DNA from: Candidatus Kapaibacterium sp.
GTDB taxonomy: Bacteria; Bacteroidota; Ignavibacteria; Palsa-1295
Length of the DNA stretch: 38,869 bases
Direction: 5' to 3'
Assembly (NCBI GenBank): GCA_017882165.1
Contig: JADGPZ010000011.1
Coordinates: 1 to 38,869 of the forward strand
Each line of letters opens with the position of its first letter. The stretch's first letter is position 1. The position numbers and the translations under genes are program-made. Shown in pieces: positions 14,697-23,434 of the stretch. Below the pieces are notes generated by a model. The model saw only the letters and a list, made by a program, of their open reading frames with translations. It was not told where the DNA came from and did no database searches.

Positions 14697-15443
14697 ATGC
14701 AAACAGAGATCGAGCATACAGCAGAGAACTCCGTAATTTTTCTGGAGAATATCCAGAAAATTTACAAAATGGGACAGGAATTCGTCTATGCCTTGCGCGG
14801 AGTGACGGTCGGCGTGCAGCGCAATGAGTACGTCGCGATCATGGGTCCCTCCGGCTCCGGCAAGTCCACGCTGATGAATATCATCGGCTGCCTCGACACG
14901 CCAACAACCGGAAATTACTTTTTCAACAAGGTGAACGTCGCGGGCCTCGACGATAACGATCTTGCCGAAATTCGAAACCGCGAGATTGGCTTCGTCTTCC
15001 AGACGTTTAACCTGCTCCCCCGCTCCGATGCGCTCCACAACGTCGAACTCCCGCTCATCTATGCCGGCGTCGGCAAAGACGAGCGCCGCGAGCGCGCGCT
15101 CGAAGCGCTCGATCACGTTGGTCTCGCGGATCGGGCCTCGCACAAGCCAAACGAACTCTCGGGCGGCCAGCGGCAGCGCGTCGCCGTCGCCCGCGCGCTC
15201 GTCACGCGCCCCTCCATCATTCTGGCCGACGAGCCAACCGGCAATCTCGACTCGAAGACGGGCGAGGACATCATGCGCCTCTTCAACGAACTGCGCGAGC
15301 AGGGCAATACCTTGCTCGTTGTCACGCATGAGGAAGACGTTGCACGTCATGCCGAACGGATTGTCCGTATCAAGGACGGCCTCGTTGAGCGCGACGAAAT
15401 GATCCCCGCAAGCGAGCGTATCGTCCCCGGCTCCCATACCTGA
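14697..15443 (+). CDS. ABC transporter ATP-binding protein (MacB/LolD type)
   Basis: This gene encodes 248 residues. Visible motifs are Walker [12 protein letters not shown] (residues ~48-58), Q-loop [10 protein letters not shown], signature [15 protein letters not shown] (~154-168), Walker [14 protein letters not shown] and the H-loop VVTHEED. The family has the short extracellular-export architecture in which the ATPase and the FtsX-like permease are separate polypeptides, like LolD, instead of fused as in E. coli MacB. Its partners are the two permeases encoded just downstream (7-bp gap to the first). A MacB-type ATPase drives periplasmic conformational coupling instead of moving a substrate across the inner membrane. 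Confidence 0.92.
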   Translation: MQTEIEHTAENSVIFLENIQKIYKMGQEFVYALRGVTVGVQRNEYVAIMGPSGSGKSTLMNIIGCLDTPTTGNYFFNKVNVAGLDDNDLAEIRNREIGFVFQTFNLLPRSDALHNVELPLIYAGVGKDERRERALEALDHVGLADRASHKPNELSGGQRQRVAVARALVTRPSIILADEPTGNLDSKTGEDIMRLFNELREQGNTLLVVTHEEDVARHAERIVRIKDGLVERDEMIPASERIVPGSHT

Positions 15444-15450
15444 TTTTCAC

Positions 15451-16701
15451 GTGGCGCGCTTTTTCCAGGACTCTGTCGAAGGACTTCGCATGGCGCGCGC
15501 TGCGCTGCGCGCGAACCCGCTGCGCTCGGCCCTTACGATGCTCGGCATTATTATCGGGATCGTAACGGTCACGCTGATGAGCTCCTTCGTCACGGGCCTC
15601 CACGATTCGTTTCACAACGCGATGAGTTTCATGGGCGCCGATGTGTACTACGTCGACAAGCACTCGTGGCAAGGCGGCAACTGGATGATGCAGCGGAACC
15701 GTCCGAACATTACGGTTCAAGAGGCACGCGATCTGGAACGACGCATGACAACCGCGCGTGCAATCAGCGTCGGCGCGAGTGAATGGAGCGTCAAGCTTAA
15801 GTATGGGACGAACGAGCTCGAGAATATTCGCGCTGCCGGTGCCGACCGGCAATACGAAGTGACAAATTCGCTCGACATGGATCAGGGCCGGTTCTTCGGC
15901 GAGCAGGAGCTTACAAGTGCGCGACCCGTCTGCATCATCGGGTATGACGTATGGGACCAGCTATTCCATAAGAGCAATCCGATCGGCAAGACGATGCGCG
16001 TTAATGGGTATCCGCTTGAAGTGATTGGCGTGGCGAAGCGAGCCGGCGGAATGTTCGGCTTCTGGTCCGTCGATCATGAGATCATTATGCCGCTTCAGAC
16101 CTTCTTCAGTGCGTTTGGCGACCCCAATCGAACGCTGACGATTGCCATTAAGGCAAAAAACGTTCTGACGAAAGAAGATACGAAAGCCGAGGCGATCTAT
16201 CAGATGCGGATGGTCCGAGGACTGAAGCCGGGTGAAGATGACAACTTCGGCATCAACAGCGAAGATGCGTTTAATACGGAATTCGATAAGCTCACTGTGA
16301 CACTCCAGATGATCGGACTCGTCATTACCGGACTTTCGCTCCTTGTCGGTGGTATCGGCATCATGAACATCATGTTTGTCAGTGTGAAGGAGCGAACGCG
16401 AGAGATTGGAATTCGCAAAGCAGTTGGCGCCAGACGCCGGATGATTCTCTCGCAGTTTCTGACAGAGGCCTCGATGCTCTGCATCATCGCCGGCTCGATC
16501 GGACTCATGCTCGCATTCGGCGCCGCGCTATACATCAATCACAACGTGCTTGGAACCGACTCGACCGTGCAGCTTCACTTCTCGCTTGTGCTGATCCTCT
16601 CCGGCCTTGGGATTTCGCTTGGGATCGGTGTCGCGAGCGGTATTCTTCCGGCCTGGCGCGCGAGTAAGCTCGATCCGGTCGATGCACTGAGATATGAATA
16701 G
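15451..16701 (+). CDS. MacB/FtsX-type ABC permease, first copy
   Basis: This gene encodes 416 residues, starting at a GTG (15451) 7 bp after the ATPase stop. The layout is that of MacB permeases: a first membrane helix at ~30-52 (SALTMLGIIIGIVTVTLMSS), a periplasmic MacB_PCD domain (~55-270), and three C-terminal helices (VITGLSLLVGGIGIMNIMFV, then the conserved REIGIRKAVGARRRMILSQF loop, and two more). The periplasmic domain carries an unusual HSWQGGNWMMQRNRPN segment. It probably pairs with the second permease (411 aa) as a heterodimer, since both are in one operon with one ATPase. A 52-nt inverted repeat begins at its stop codon. Confidence 0.9.
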   Translation: MARFFQDSVEGLRMARAALRANPLRSALTMLGIIIGIVTVTLMSSFVTGLHDSFHNAMSFMGADVYYVDKHSWQGGNWMMQRNRPNITVQEARDLERRMTTARAISVGASEWSVKLKYGTNELENIRAAGADRQYEVTNSLDMDQGRFFGEQELTSARPVCIIGYDVWDQLFHKSNPIGKTMRVNGYPLEVIGVAKRAGGMFGFWSVDHEIIMPLQTFFSAFGDPNRTLTIAIKAKNVLTKEDTKAEAIYQMRMVRGLKPGEDDNFGINSEDAFNTEFDKLTVTLQMIGLVITGLSLLVGGIGIMNIMFVSVKERTREIGIRKAVGARRRMILSQFLTEASMLCIIAGSIGLMLAFGAALYINHNVLGTDSTVQLHFSLVLILSGLGISLGIGVASGILPAWRASKLDPVDALRYE

Positions 16702-16873
16702 AACCTGGATTACACGGATTTGGACGGATTTCGCAGATTGATTTTTAGGATTATGGACAACCCCTATTTACGAGTCACATTCAGACGATGGAACGGTTAT
16801 TCGGAATCCAGAAGCCACTATGAATCCTATAATCAATCCACGTAAACCTCTGAAATCAGCGTAATCCTGGTTC
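16701..16873. repeat. inverted repeat of ~52 nt between the two permease genes
   Basis: The arm at 16701-16752 begins GAACCTGGATTACACGGATT. The arm at 16823-16873 is its imperfect inverse (read from the other strand, GAACCAGGATTACGCTGATT at the start), and both share a GATTGATT...AGGATT end. Identity is about 75 percent with a one-base gap, and the spacer is 70 nt. The arms fill almost the whole gap from the first permease stop to 8 bp before the second ATG. This GGATTAC-CGGATTT type is a known style of mobile or REP-like repeat in environmental bacteria; here it would be transcribed as a long stem-loop. Confidence 0.65.
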
Positions 16874-16880
16874 GCATTTT

Positions 16881-18116
16881 ATGCAGACTTCTGAAAACAT
16901 CCGGCAAGCCTTCAGCTCCATCCGCGCTAATAAGCTGCGGAGCAGCCTGACGTTGCTCGGCATTGTCGTAGGCGTCTTTTCCATCATCGGCGTGATGACT
17001 GCGCTCGGCGCGCTGACAAACAGCGTGGACGAATCGCTCTCGCAGCTTGGTGCGAATACGTTTACGATCAAGAAATGGCCGTCCATCCAAATGGGTGAGG
17101 GCGATTGGATCAAGTACATGAAGCGCAAGCGGATCACCTACGAGGAGATCCGGTTCGTGCGTTCGAATGCGATACTTCCGCTTGCCGTCAGCGCCGAGCA
17201 TACCTACGCCCCACTCGCCGCTGCCTACGAAAATGAGAAAAGTGACCCCGAATTCTCTCTTCAGGGATCCGACGATAATTATGCGATCAACCATAATCGC
17301 GACGTGGCGAAAGGCCGGATGCTCTCGCCGGACGACGTCCAGTATGCGCGCGATGTGACCGTCATCGGGCAGGACATCGTCGATCGTATCTTTAAGCATG
17401 GCGAGGACCCAATCAACAAGACGATAAAACTCAACGGACAGAACTACACGGTGATCGGCGTCTTGGACAAGAAGGGCGGCGGCATGGGGGCGAGCCAGGA
17501 TGGCTTCGCTCTTATTCCAATTACAAACGAGCTGAAACACTTCATTCAGGGCGAGTTCACATCGCTCCAGATGACCGTCCGCGCTCGGACCAAGGACCGC
17601 TTAGACGATACACAGGACGAGGTGATCGGCGCGCTCCGCACGGCACGCGGCGTGAAGCCCGGCGTCGAAAATGATTTTGAGGTCGAGAACAATACCAGCC
17701 TCACCACGCAATTCGAGTCCTTCTCAAAGTACCTATCGTATGCTGGCTTCGGCATCAGCGCCATCGCACTGCTCGCCGCTTCGATCGGCATCATGAACAT
17801 CATGCTCGTCAGCGTGACCGAGCGGACCAAGGAGATCGGCATTCGCAAAGCAATGGGCGCGACGAAGGCCGACATTACGGGACAATTCCTGATGGAAGCC
17901 ATCGTCCTCTGCGAACTCGGCGGCGTGATCGGAATTGCGATTGGCATTGGCCTCGGCAATCTCATTGCGGTGCTCATTCACGCGAATGTCTATGTCCCGA
18001 CCATGTGGATCGGGATCGGACTCGGCGTCTGCTCGCTGGTCGGCATTGTCTTCGGACTATATCCGGCTCTGAAAGCTGCAAATATGGCGCCGATTGATGC
18101 GCTAAGATTCGAGTGA
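16881..18116 (+). CDS. MacB/FtsX-type ABC permease, second copy
   Basis: This gene encodes 411 residues with the same architecture as the preceding permease: helix 1 at ~20-45 (SSLTLLGIVVGVFSIIGVMT), a periplasmic domain, and three C-terminal helices around GIMNIMLVSVTERTKEIGIR and KAMGATKADITGQFLMEAI. The two share the family core but differ over most of the periplasmic domain, so this is an old pair, not a recent copy. It probably forms a heterodimer with the first permease on the common ATPase. The 179-bp gap separating it from its partner is filled with the inverted repeat, which may lower expression of this gene relative to the first. Confidence 0.9.
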   Translation: MQTSENIRQAFSSIRANKLRSSLTLLGIVVGVFSIIGVMTALGALTNSVDESLSQLGANTFTIKKWPSIQMGEGDWIKYMKRKRITYEEIRFVRSNAILPLAVSAEHTYAPLAAAYENEKSDPEFSLQGSDDNYAINHNRDVAKGRMLSPDDVQYARDVTVIGQDIVDRIFKHGEDPINKTIKLNGQNYTVIGVLDKKGGGMGASQDGFALIPITNELKHFIQGEFTSLQMTVRARTKDRLDDTQDEVIGALRTARGVKPGVENDFEVENNTSLTTQFESFSKYLSYAGFGISAIALLAASIGIMNIMLVSVTERTKEIGIRKAMGATKADITGQFLMEAIVLCELGGVIGIAIGIGLGNLIAVLIHANVYVPTMWIGIGLGVCSLVGIVFGLYPALKAANMAPIDALRFE

Positions 18117-18127
18117 GCAGATCCGAA

Positions 18128-18212
18128 GAATGGACAGCATGGACTTCATGGACAAGATCGACCAAAAGGAACGCCCATTGAGTCCATCTTGTCCGTGAAG
18201 TTCATGCCATTC
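18128..18212. repeat. inverted repeat covering the lnt start codon
   Basis: The 21 nt at 18138-18158 pair with 18186-18206 (19 Watson-Crick and 2 G-U pairs in RNA). GAATGG (18128-18133) pairs with CCATTC (18207-18212) after a 4-nt bulge. The loop is 27 nt. The arms are made of units such as ATGGACTTCATGGACAAG, the same family style as 3338-3373. The lnt ATG (18204-18206) is the end of the longer arm. Confidence 0.65.
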
Positions 18213-19862
18213 CGCCGCCGCTCGCGCTATCTTCTCGCCATTCTTTCCGGCGTACTTCTTGGCTTTGCCTTCCCCCCTACTGGCCTCGCTGGTGGCCTGC
18301 TCGCGTTCGTGGCGCTGGTGCCGCTCCTGATCGCCCTCCAGTCTGCCGATTCGCTTCGCAAGACGTTTTACACCGCGTATGTCGCGATGTTTGCGCTCGG
18401 CCTTGTCTCGAATTACTGGGTCGGCGGATGGAAGTCCATGAGCGAGGTCGATCCATTCTTGATGGTGGCTGGCGTGCTGCTCGCGATTGTCCATCCCTTT
18501 TTCCTCGTCGCGCCGTTTTTGCTCTACGATATGACACGGCGCCGGTTTGGAAAGACCGTTGCACTTTACTCACTGCCGATCTTTCAAGCTGGGTTCGAAT
18601 ACGCCCACTCCTTCGGCGATGTCTCCTACCCGTGGCTGAACCTCTACAATACGCAAAGCTACAATCTCGCCTACGTCCAGTTCATCGAGTTCAGCGGGCC
18701 GTATCTGCTCTCGATCGCGATCGTGCTCGTGAATGTGGAGATATTCCAGTTGGTTCGAAGATCACAAGGCAAAAGTGTTCTTTCTCATGGGTTTGCGCTG
18801 CTCCTCCTCATCCTCGTCCCCTACCTCTACGGCGCTTACGCGATGAACCAGCACGAGCCCTCGCGCTCCTCATTGCGTGTGACGGTCGTGCAACCCAACA
18901 TCGATCCCTGGGCGAAGTGGTCTGTGGACAATCAGCGCATTCTCGATACGAATTTCTCCGCGACCAGGACTGCCTTGAATCAAGTCCACGACTCCACCGA
19001 TTTGGTGCTCTGGCCCGAGACTGCGATCACATTCTATATCACGACCCCAGCCAAGAACTACGAACTCGGCCAGCTCTATCACTTTATTGCCGAGACGGGG
19101 CGTCCCATTCTTACTGGATTCCCGGACCGCATGGACTATCAGACCGGTCGCGACTCGATCCCGTCCGATGCGAATTATTCGGGAATGGGTGGCTTCTATT
19201 ATCGAAGCTGGAATGCCGCGATGATGGTCTATATGGATTCCAGCGGCCACATGCACCGCGAGGCGTATCACAAGCAAAAACTCGTCCCGCTCGGTGAGCA
19301 CGTTCCATTCGTGCAATACTTCCCGTTCATTGGCAGGCTCTTTCAGTGGGGCGTGGGACTTGGAAGTTGGAATTATGGCGACGGATACGAGCCACTCGAA
19401 CTCCCGCTCCCCTCGCAACACGATACTTTGCGTATCCCGCCGATGATCTGCTATGAGTCGGTCTATCCAAGTTTTGTTCGGCACTTCGTGGATCACGGCG
19501 CGAATGCGCTCGCCGTCATTACGAATGATGGCTGGTATGGCCGCTCTTCGGGTCCGTATCAGCACAAGCAATTCGCGGTCCTGCGAGCAATCGAGAACCG
19601 TCGCTGGGTCGTCCGCTCCGCGAATACCGGAATCTCAACGGTGATTGACGACCGTGGCCGGTTTGTGAAGTCGCTGCCGCTCTTCACCAGCGGCTCGATC
19701 ACCGAGCGCGTACCGCTCATCGAGCGCAAAACGCTGTATGTCCGTTTGGGCGATTTCATCGCGATTCCGGCGATGCTGTTTGGGCTTGTGGTGTGGCTCT
19801 ATGCTTTGGGAACGTGGCTCTCTCAACGACGCAGGAAGCCTGCCATCGGCATCAACGAATAA
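18204..19862 (+). CDS. lnt: apolipoprotein N-acyltransferase
   Basis: This gene encodes 552 residues from the ATG at 18204 (MPFRRRSRYLLAILSGVLLG). A TTG five codons upstream is possible. It is an inner-membrane enzyme that transfers a third acyl chain from a phospholipid to the N-terminal cysteine of lipoproteins. About six membrane segments precede a nitrilase-fold domain (~220-510) with the catalytic triad E272 (WPETAITFY), K357 (YHKQKLVPLGE) and C416 (PMICYES). A final helix is near residue 530. The length matches typical Lnt (~510-550). Its start codon lies within a 27-bp hairpin in the mRNA. It follows the efflux operon by 87 bp on the same strand and ends overlapping the convergent diacylglycerol-kinase-like gene by 11 bp. 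Confidence 0.92.
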   Translation: MPFRRRSRYLLAILSGVLLGFAFPPTGLAGGLLAFVALVPLLIALQSADSLRKTFYTAYVAMFALGLVSNYWVGGWKSMSEVDPFLMVAGVLLAIVHPFFLVAPFLLYDMTRRRFGKTVALYSLPIFQAGFEYAHSFGDVSYPWLNLYNTQSYNLAYVQFIEFSGPYLLSIAIVLVNVEIFQLVRRSQGKSVLSHGFALLLLILVPYLYGAYAMNQHEPSRSSLRVTVVQPNIDPWAKWSVDNQRILDTNFSATRTALNQVHDSTDLVLWPETAITFYITTPAKNYELGQLYHFIAETGRPILTGFPDRMDYQTGRDSIPSDANYSGMGGFYYRSWNAAMMVYMDSSGHMHREAYHKQKLVPLGEHVPFVQYFPFIGRLFQWGVGLGSWNYGDGYEPLELPLPSQHDTLRIPPMICYESVYPSFVRHFVDHGANALAVITNDGWYGRSSGPYQHKQFAVLRAIENRRWVVRSANTGISTVIDDRGRFVKSLPLFTSGSITERVPLIERKTLYVRLGDFIAIPAMLFGLVVWLYALGTWLSQRRRKPAIGINE

Positions 19863-20760
19863 CTCTCAGCGCAACCGGCTGAAGCTCAACCGTAATGCTT
19901 CGTACACCATCCACAGGCACCGCCAGAATCTCCCCATCGGCATGGATGACAAGCGACCGATCAGAAGTGAGATTCATGCGATGAAACGACCGAAGAGAGA
20001 ATTCCGGTGAACCGAGGTGTGTCCCCTTGAGCACCCGCAACAACAGCGAAAGCATCCTGAGGCGCGACATAGGCTTTCCGATCAGCATCTCGAACTGCCC
20101 ATCGTCGATGCGCGAGTTTGGGGTCGTGTAGAATCCTCCACCCTCCCGCGGGCCGTTGCCGAGCGTCATCATGAGTATCGGCTCGTGGAAGCTCTCCCCA
20201 TCAACTGTGATCTCCGCTTCGAACGTCTCGTGCTCCTTCATCAGTGTTAGCAACGTCGCGGCGACATACATCGCCGTGCCGCGCAGTGCGCGAATGCGCC
20301 TGCTCCGCACTGTGACCTTCGCGTCGAAGCCGATGCCAACGGTATTACACCAGTAGCTTCTCGCAGTGCCAATCTCGATGGAGCCGACATCCCCCGCAAG
20401 TGTCTCGCCGCGCAGAACAACTTCGAGAGCCTTCTTTAGATCAGTCGGAATCCCGGCTGCAAAAGCAAAATCATTGCCGCTGCCGACAGGCAGAATTCCA
20501 AGCTTGGGCCGCTCGACTTGTGGCAAAGTCATCAGCCCGTTCACAATTTCGTGGACCGTCCCATCGCCGCCAACTGCAACGACTACCTCCGCCCCTTCGA
20601 GCGCTGCCTCGCGCGCGATTGCCGTCGCCTCTCCCGCTGTGCTTGTCTGTCGCCAGGGATAGCGGTCGGCCAACGTGCGTTCGAGCGCTTGCACGTCATC
20701 TAAGCGCGCGCCGTGATTCGAGTGGGGATTATGGATGAAGATCAGCGCTGGACGACTCAT
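19852..20760 (-). CDS. diacylglycerol kinase/lipid kinase family protein (YegS/DgkB-like)
   Basis: This gene encodes 302 residues from the ATG at 20760, which gives the usual opening MSRPALIFIHNPHSNHGARL; an upstream ATG ten codons earlier is less likely. The catalytic motif is VVVAVGGDGTVHEIVNGLM, followed by LGILPVGSGNDFAFA, both hallmarks of the DAGK catalytic fold. The C-terminal half ends with a beta-rich segment (SLVIHADGEILAVPVDGV), as in DgkB and YegS. It phosphorylates diacylglycerol or another lipid on the cytoplasmic face, recycling lipids left by envelope synthesis. It follows dusB on the same strand with a 50-bp gap and overlaps the end of lnt tail to tail. Confidence 0.88.
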   Translation of the reverse strand: MSRPALIFIHNPHSNHGARLDDVQALERTLADRYPWRQTSTAGEATAIAREAALEGAEVVVAVGGDGTVHEIVNGLMTLPQVERPKLGILPVGSGNDFAFAAGIPTDLKKALEVVLRGETLAGDVGSIEIGTARSYWCNTVGIGFDAKVTVRSRRIRALRGTAMYVAATLLTLMKEHETFEAEITVDGESFHEPILMMTLGNGPREGGGFYTTPNSRIDDGQFEMLIGKPMSRLRMLSLLLRVLKGTHLGSPEFSLRSFHRMNLTSDRSLVIHADGEILAVPVDGVRSITVELQPVALRVIR

Positions 20761-20810
20761 GTGGGCAATCTTAGGGACTGCAAAATACAAACAGAAACAG
20801 ACGCGCTACG

Positions 20811-21824
20811 CTATGCCGCCATTGCCAGATCGCTCACATTTCCGGTTGCATCCTCCCCTGCGCCATGCTCGCCGAAATGCTCTATACGCTCGACAACCGC
20901 TTCGAGCGAGGTGATCTGCATGAGGTCCGAGCGCAGGCGCGACGATCCGGGAATTCCACGGAAATATCCGGAATAGTACTTCCGGAACGCGAAGACGCCG
21001 CGCTTCTCACCGCGAATCTCGCACGAGTGTACTAAGTGCCGGACGCAAACGCGGACACGCTCCTCCAGACTTGGCTGCATATAACTTCCGGTATTGCGAA
21101 GCTCTTTGATCTGCCGGAAGAGAAAAGGATTGCCTATCGCCGCGCGGGCAATCATCACACCATCGGCGCCGGTCTCGCGGAAGGCGCGCTCGGCGTCCTC
21201 GGGAGTCTTCACATCGCCATTCAGGAAGACCGGGATCGAGACAACCTGCTTGATCCTCGGAATCCACGACCAATCGGCGTCACCGCTGTGGCCTTGCACG
21301 CGCGTGCGACAGTGGATTGTGAGCGCCTGTGCACCGGCTTGTTCGAGCATCGGCGCGATCTCCAAAATGTTGATCGAATTCGCGTCCCAGCCGATACGCG
21401 TTTTGACCGTGACCGGAAGTTTCACAGCGTCGACAACCGCGCGGACCATCCGCTCCATACGCGGCGGATCCTTGAGCAATCCCGCTCCGGCGTTGTGACG
21501 GACAACATTCTTAACCCAGCAGCCGCAGTTAATGTCAATAAAGTCGGGACCGGCGGCTTCAGAAATGCGCGCCGCTTCTTGCATCACAGCCGGATCGCCG
21601 CCATAAATCTGGATCGCCACGGGCCGCTCCTGGGGACTGGTTACGAGCTTCTTCATCGACTTCGCCGCCGCGCGGATGATCGCTTCGCTCGAAATAAACT
21701 CGGTATAGACGGCGTCCGCCCCCAGTTCGCGCGCAAGCAGACGGAACGAGACATCCGTCACGTCCTCCATCGGCGCAAGCAGCAAAAGCTGCTCTCCCAG
21801 TTCCAGATTTCCGAGTTTGACCAT
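20811..21824 (-). CDS. dusB: tRNA-dihydrouridine synthase
   Basis: This gene encodes 337 residues. It starts with MVKLGNLELGEQLLLLAPME, the expected FMN-binding opening of the TIM barrel. The catalytic cysteine region reads FIDINCGCWVKNVVRHNAGA, in which the usual GCP-x-KK-V becomes GCW-VK-NV. RNA- and FMN-contacting motifs TIHCRTRVQGHSG, NGDVKTPEDAERAF and MIARAAIGNPFLF are present, and the C-terminal helical domain is complete. It reduces a uridine in the tRNA D-loop using NADPH. The length and position in the family fit DusB. It lies 45 bp after the second GT-C-like gene, inside the trpS cluster. Confidence 0.9.
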   Translation of the reverse strand: MVKLGNLELGEQLLLLAPMEDVTDVSFRLLARELGADAVYTEFISSEAIIRAAAKSMKKLVTSPQERPVAIQIYGGDPAVMQEAARISEAAGPDFIDINCGCWVKNVVRHNAGAGLLKDPPRMERMVRAVVDAVKLPVTVKTRIGWDANSINILEIAPMLEQAGAQALTIHCRTRVQGHSGDADWSWIPRIKQVVSIPVFLNGDVKTPEDAERAFRETGADGVMIARAAIGNPFLFRQIKELRNTGSYMQPSLEERVRVCVRHLVHSCEIRGEKRGVFAFRKYYSGYFRGIPGSSRLRSDLMQITSLEAVVERIEHFGEHGAGEDATGNVSDLAMAA

Positions 21825-21869
21825 CAGAATTGCTTCAACTCTCGCCGCCGCCGAGACGTTCTCCGCCCG

Positions 21870-23432
21870 CTAATCGATCCGTTTCAGGATGGTGTAGCCG
21901 CCAATTGTCGTGTCCGGGCGATAATGCGAGAGGATTTCGCTATCGAAGCCGGGAATCTCGTGAATGCTCTGCGCCGGCGACTCAGGAAAAAGATCGGTTG
22001 AATCGACGACTTCATGACTGATAACCAGAAGTCGGGGGCGTGCCGAACGCAGGGAATCGATGTATTCTCTCCGCCAAACTTGTTGGAATTCGGGATGCGT
22101 CCCATTCGGCGCAAAGGTTGTTAGCGCATAAAATGTCGTAAAACGGCTGGCGCTCATTCGCTCCGAACGCCATCGGATCCCAGCCTGGCGCGAGGCGCAT
22201 TCGTATCGATCATTCGGCAGCGTGTTATGATTAACGTATGATGCGACGGACGCATACATATTCAAGAGGGAATCCGTCGCACCCACGTTCGAATGCTCTA
22301 CCCGATTCGCGGCAAAGGAGTAAAACATTCCGATCGGCAACTCGCGGAGGAGGCAATACAGCAACAAGACAGTAAGGGCCATCCAACGAGCGCTCCCCCA
22401 CGGGATCAGACGCCCAACAATCTCGAAAAAGACAACTCCGAACGGAGCCAACACAAGGATCACGGGCTCAAATTGATATGGCCAATACTTCCCCATTGCG
22501 ATCAGCGAAGCGACCCCAAGCAGACCATATCCCCCTATCAGAAGCTTCTCCCCGGCGGTTGGGGATGAGACCTGATCCAGAACCGCGCGCACCACCCTAT
22601 GCTTACGAATCGAAGGCGTCGCGGCAATCAACACACCGAGGCTTCCAGAAATGAGGAACAACTTCCTCAGGCTCAACTGGTGATAAATCCACGGAAGATG
22701 CCTCTGATATTTCCCATATATTTCAAGATTATACAACACGACTGATTGGTACGCTTGATCGAGTCCACCTGGGGCTGATAGGTAAGGCATTGTGAGCAGG
22801 AGCGACAACAGGGCCACTCCCGAAAGAAACGCCAAAGACCACTTCCACTCACCGGAAGCAATCCGAAGATATAGCAGGACGAGTGGAATCACAGCCACAT
22901 ACGTCGGCCGCAGGGCCATCATCCCAGCAGCGCACAACCCGGCACCCATTACTTTGCCAACAGACCATCGCCTCGATCCTTCGGTCGAGTATCGGGAGTT
23001 GAAAAGAAGCAGCGTCGCCAAAAGGAAAAGAACATTGGCATAGCCATCGCGCTGCCCGGCAGTCCCCAACGTCTCGGAAATATAGAACAGATTGTAGAAG
23101 AGGATGGCGAGGCAAGCCGTGCGTGGCGAGAGCCACCGGCGAAGAACGATGAATAGCATTCCACTCATCGCAATGTGGACGATGAGATCGAAGACCCGAA
23201 AGCTGAGTGTGGAATTACCCAAAAGGATGATCGAGAACCAATGAATATAGACGATGCCCGGAAAATTCTGGTCCCATGTACCAAGGTACGGCCACGAGTG
23301 GAAGCGGATCAGATCGCTCGCCATCGACTGATAGAGTTCGTTGTCGCCGCTGAGCGGCTCGACCAATCCGAAGGCCAGAAGGAAAGACGAACTCGCGAGT
23401 GTTGCGAGCAGATACTTGCGATGGGAAGACAT
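21870..23432 (-). CDS. GT-C-like integral membrane protein, copy 1
   Basis: This gene encodes 520 residues from ATG 23432. The N-terminus is cytoplasmic and about ten membrane helices follow. The first external loop has SGDNELYQSMASDLIRFHSW, then PYLGTWDQNFPGIVYIHW; the acidic D-N-E resembles the catalytic loop of GT-C enzymes (PMT/ArnT, GT39-like) that use polyprenyl-phosphate sugars. The C-terminal ~170 residues are soluble (SERMSASRFTTFYALTTFAP, GGYTILKRID). It is clearly paralogous to the preceding gene (shared blocks over the whole length). It starts 2 nt after that gene's stop (TGAACATG), so translational coupling is likely. Its acceptor is unknown: surface glycan, lipid A or T9SS cargo proteins are all possible. 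Confidence 0.75.
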   Translation of the reverse strand: MSSHRKYLLATLASSSFLLAFGLVEPLSGDNELYQSMASDLIRFHSWPYLGTWDQNFPGIVYIHWFSIILLGNSTLSFRVFDLIVHIAMSGMLFIVLRRWLSPRTACLAILFYNLFYISETLGTAGQRDGYANVLFLLATLLLFNSRYSTEGSRRWSVGKVMGAGLCAAGMMALRPTYVAVIPLVLLYLRIASGEWKWSLAFLSGVALLSLLLTMPYLSAPGGLDQAYQSVVLYNLEIYGKYQRHLPWIYHQLSLRKLFLISGSLGVLIAATPSIRKHRVVRAVLDQVSSPTAGEKLLIGGYGLLGVASLIAMGKYWPYQFEPVILVLAPFGVVFFEIVGRLIPWGSARWMALTVLLLYCLLRELPIGMFYSFAANRVEHSNVGATDSLLNMYASVASYVNHNTLPNDRYECASRQAGIRWRSERMSASRFTTFYALTTFAPNGTHPEFQQVWRREYIDSLRSARPRLLVISHEVVDSTDLFPESPAQSIHEIPGFDSEILSHYRPDTTIGGYTILKRID

Positions 23433-23434
23433 GT

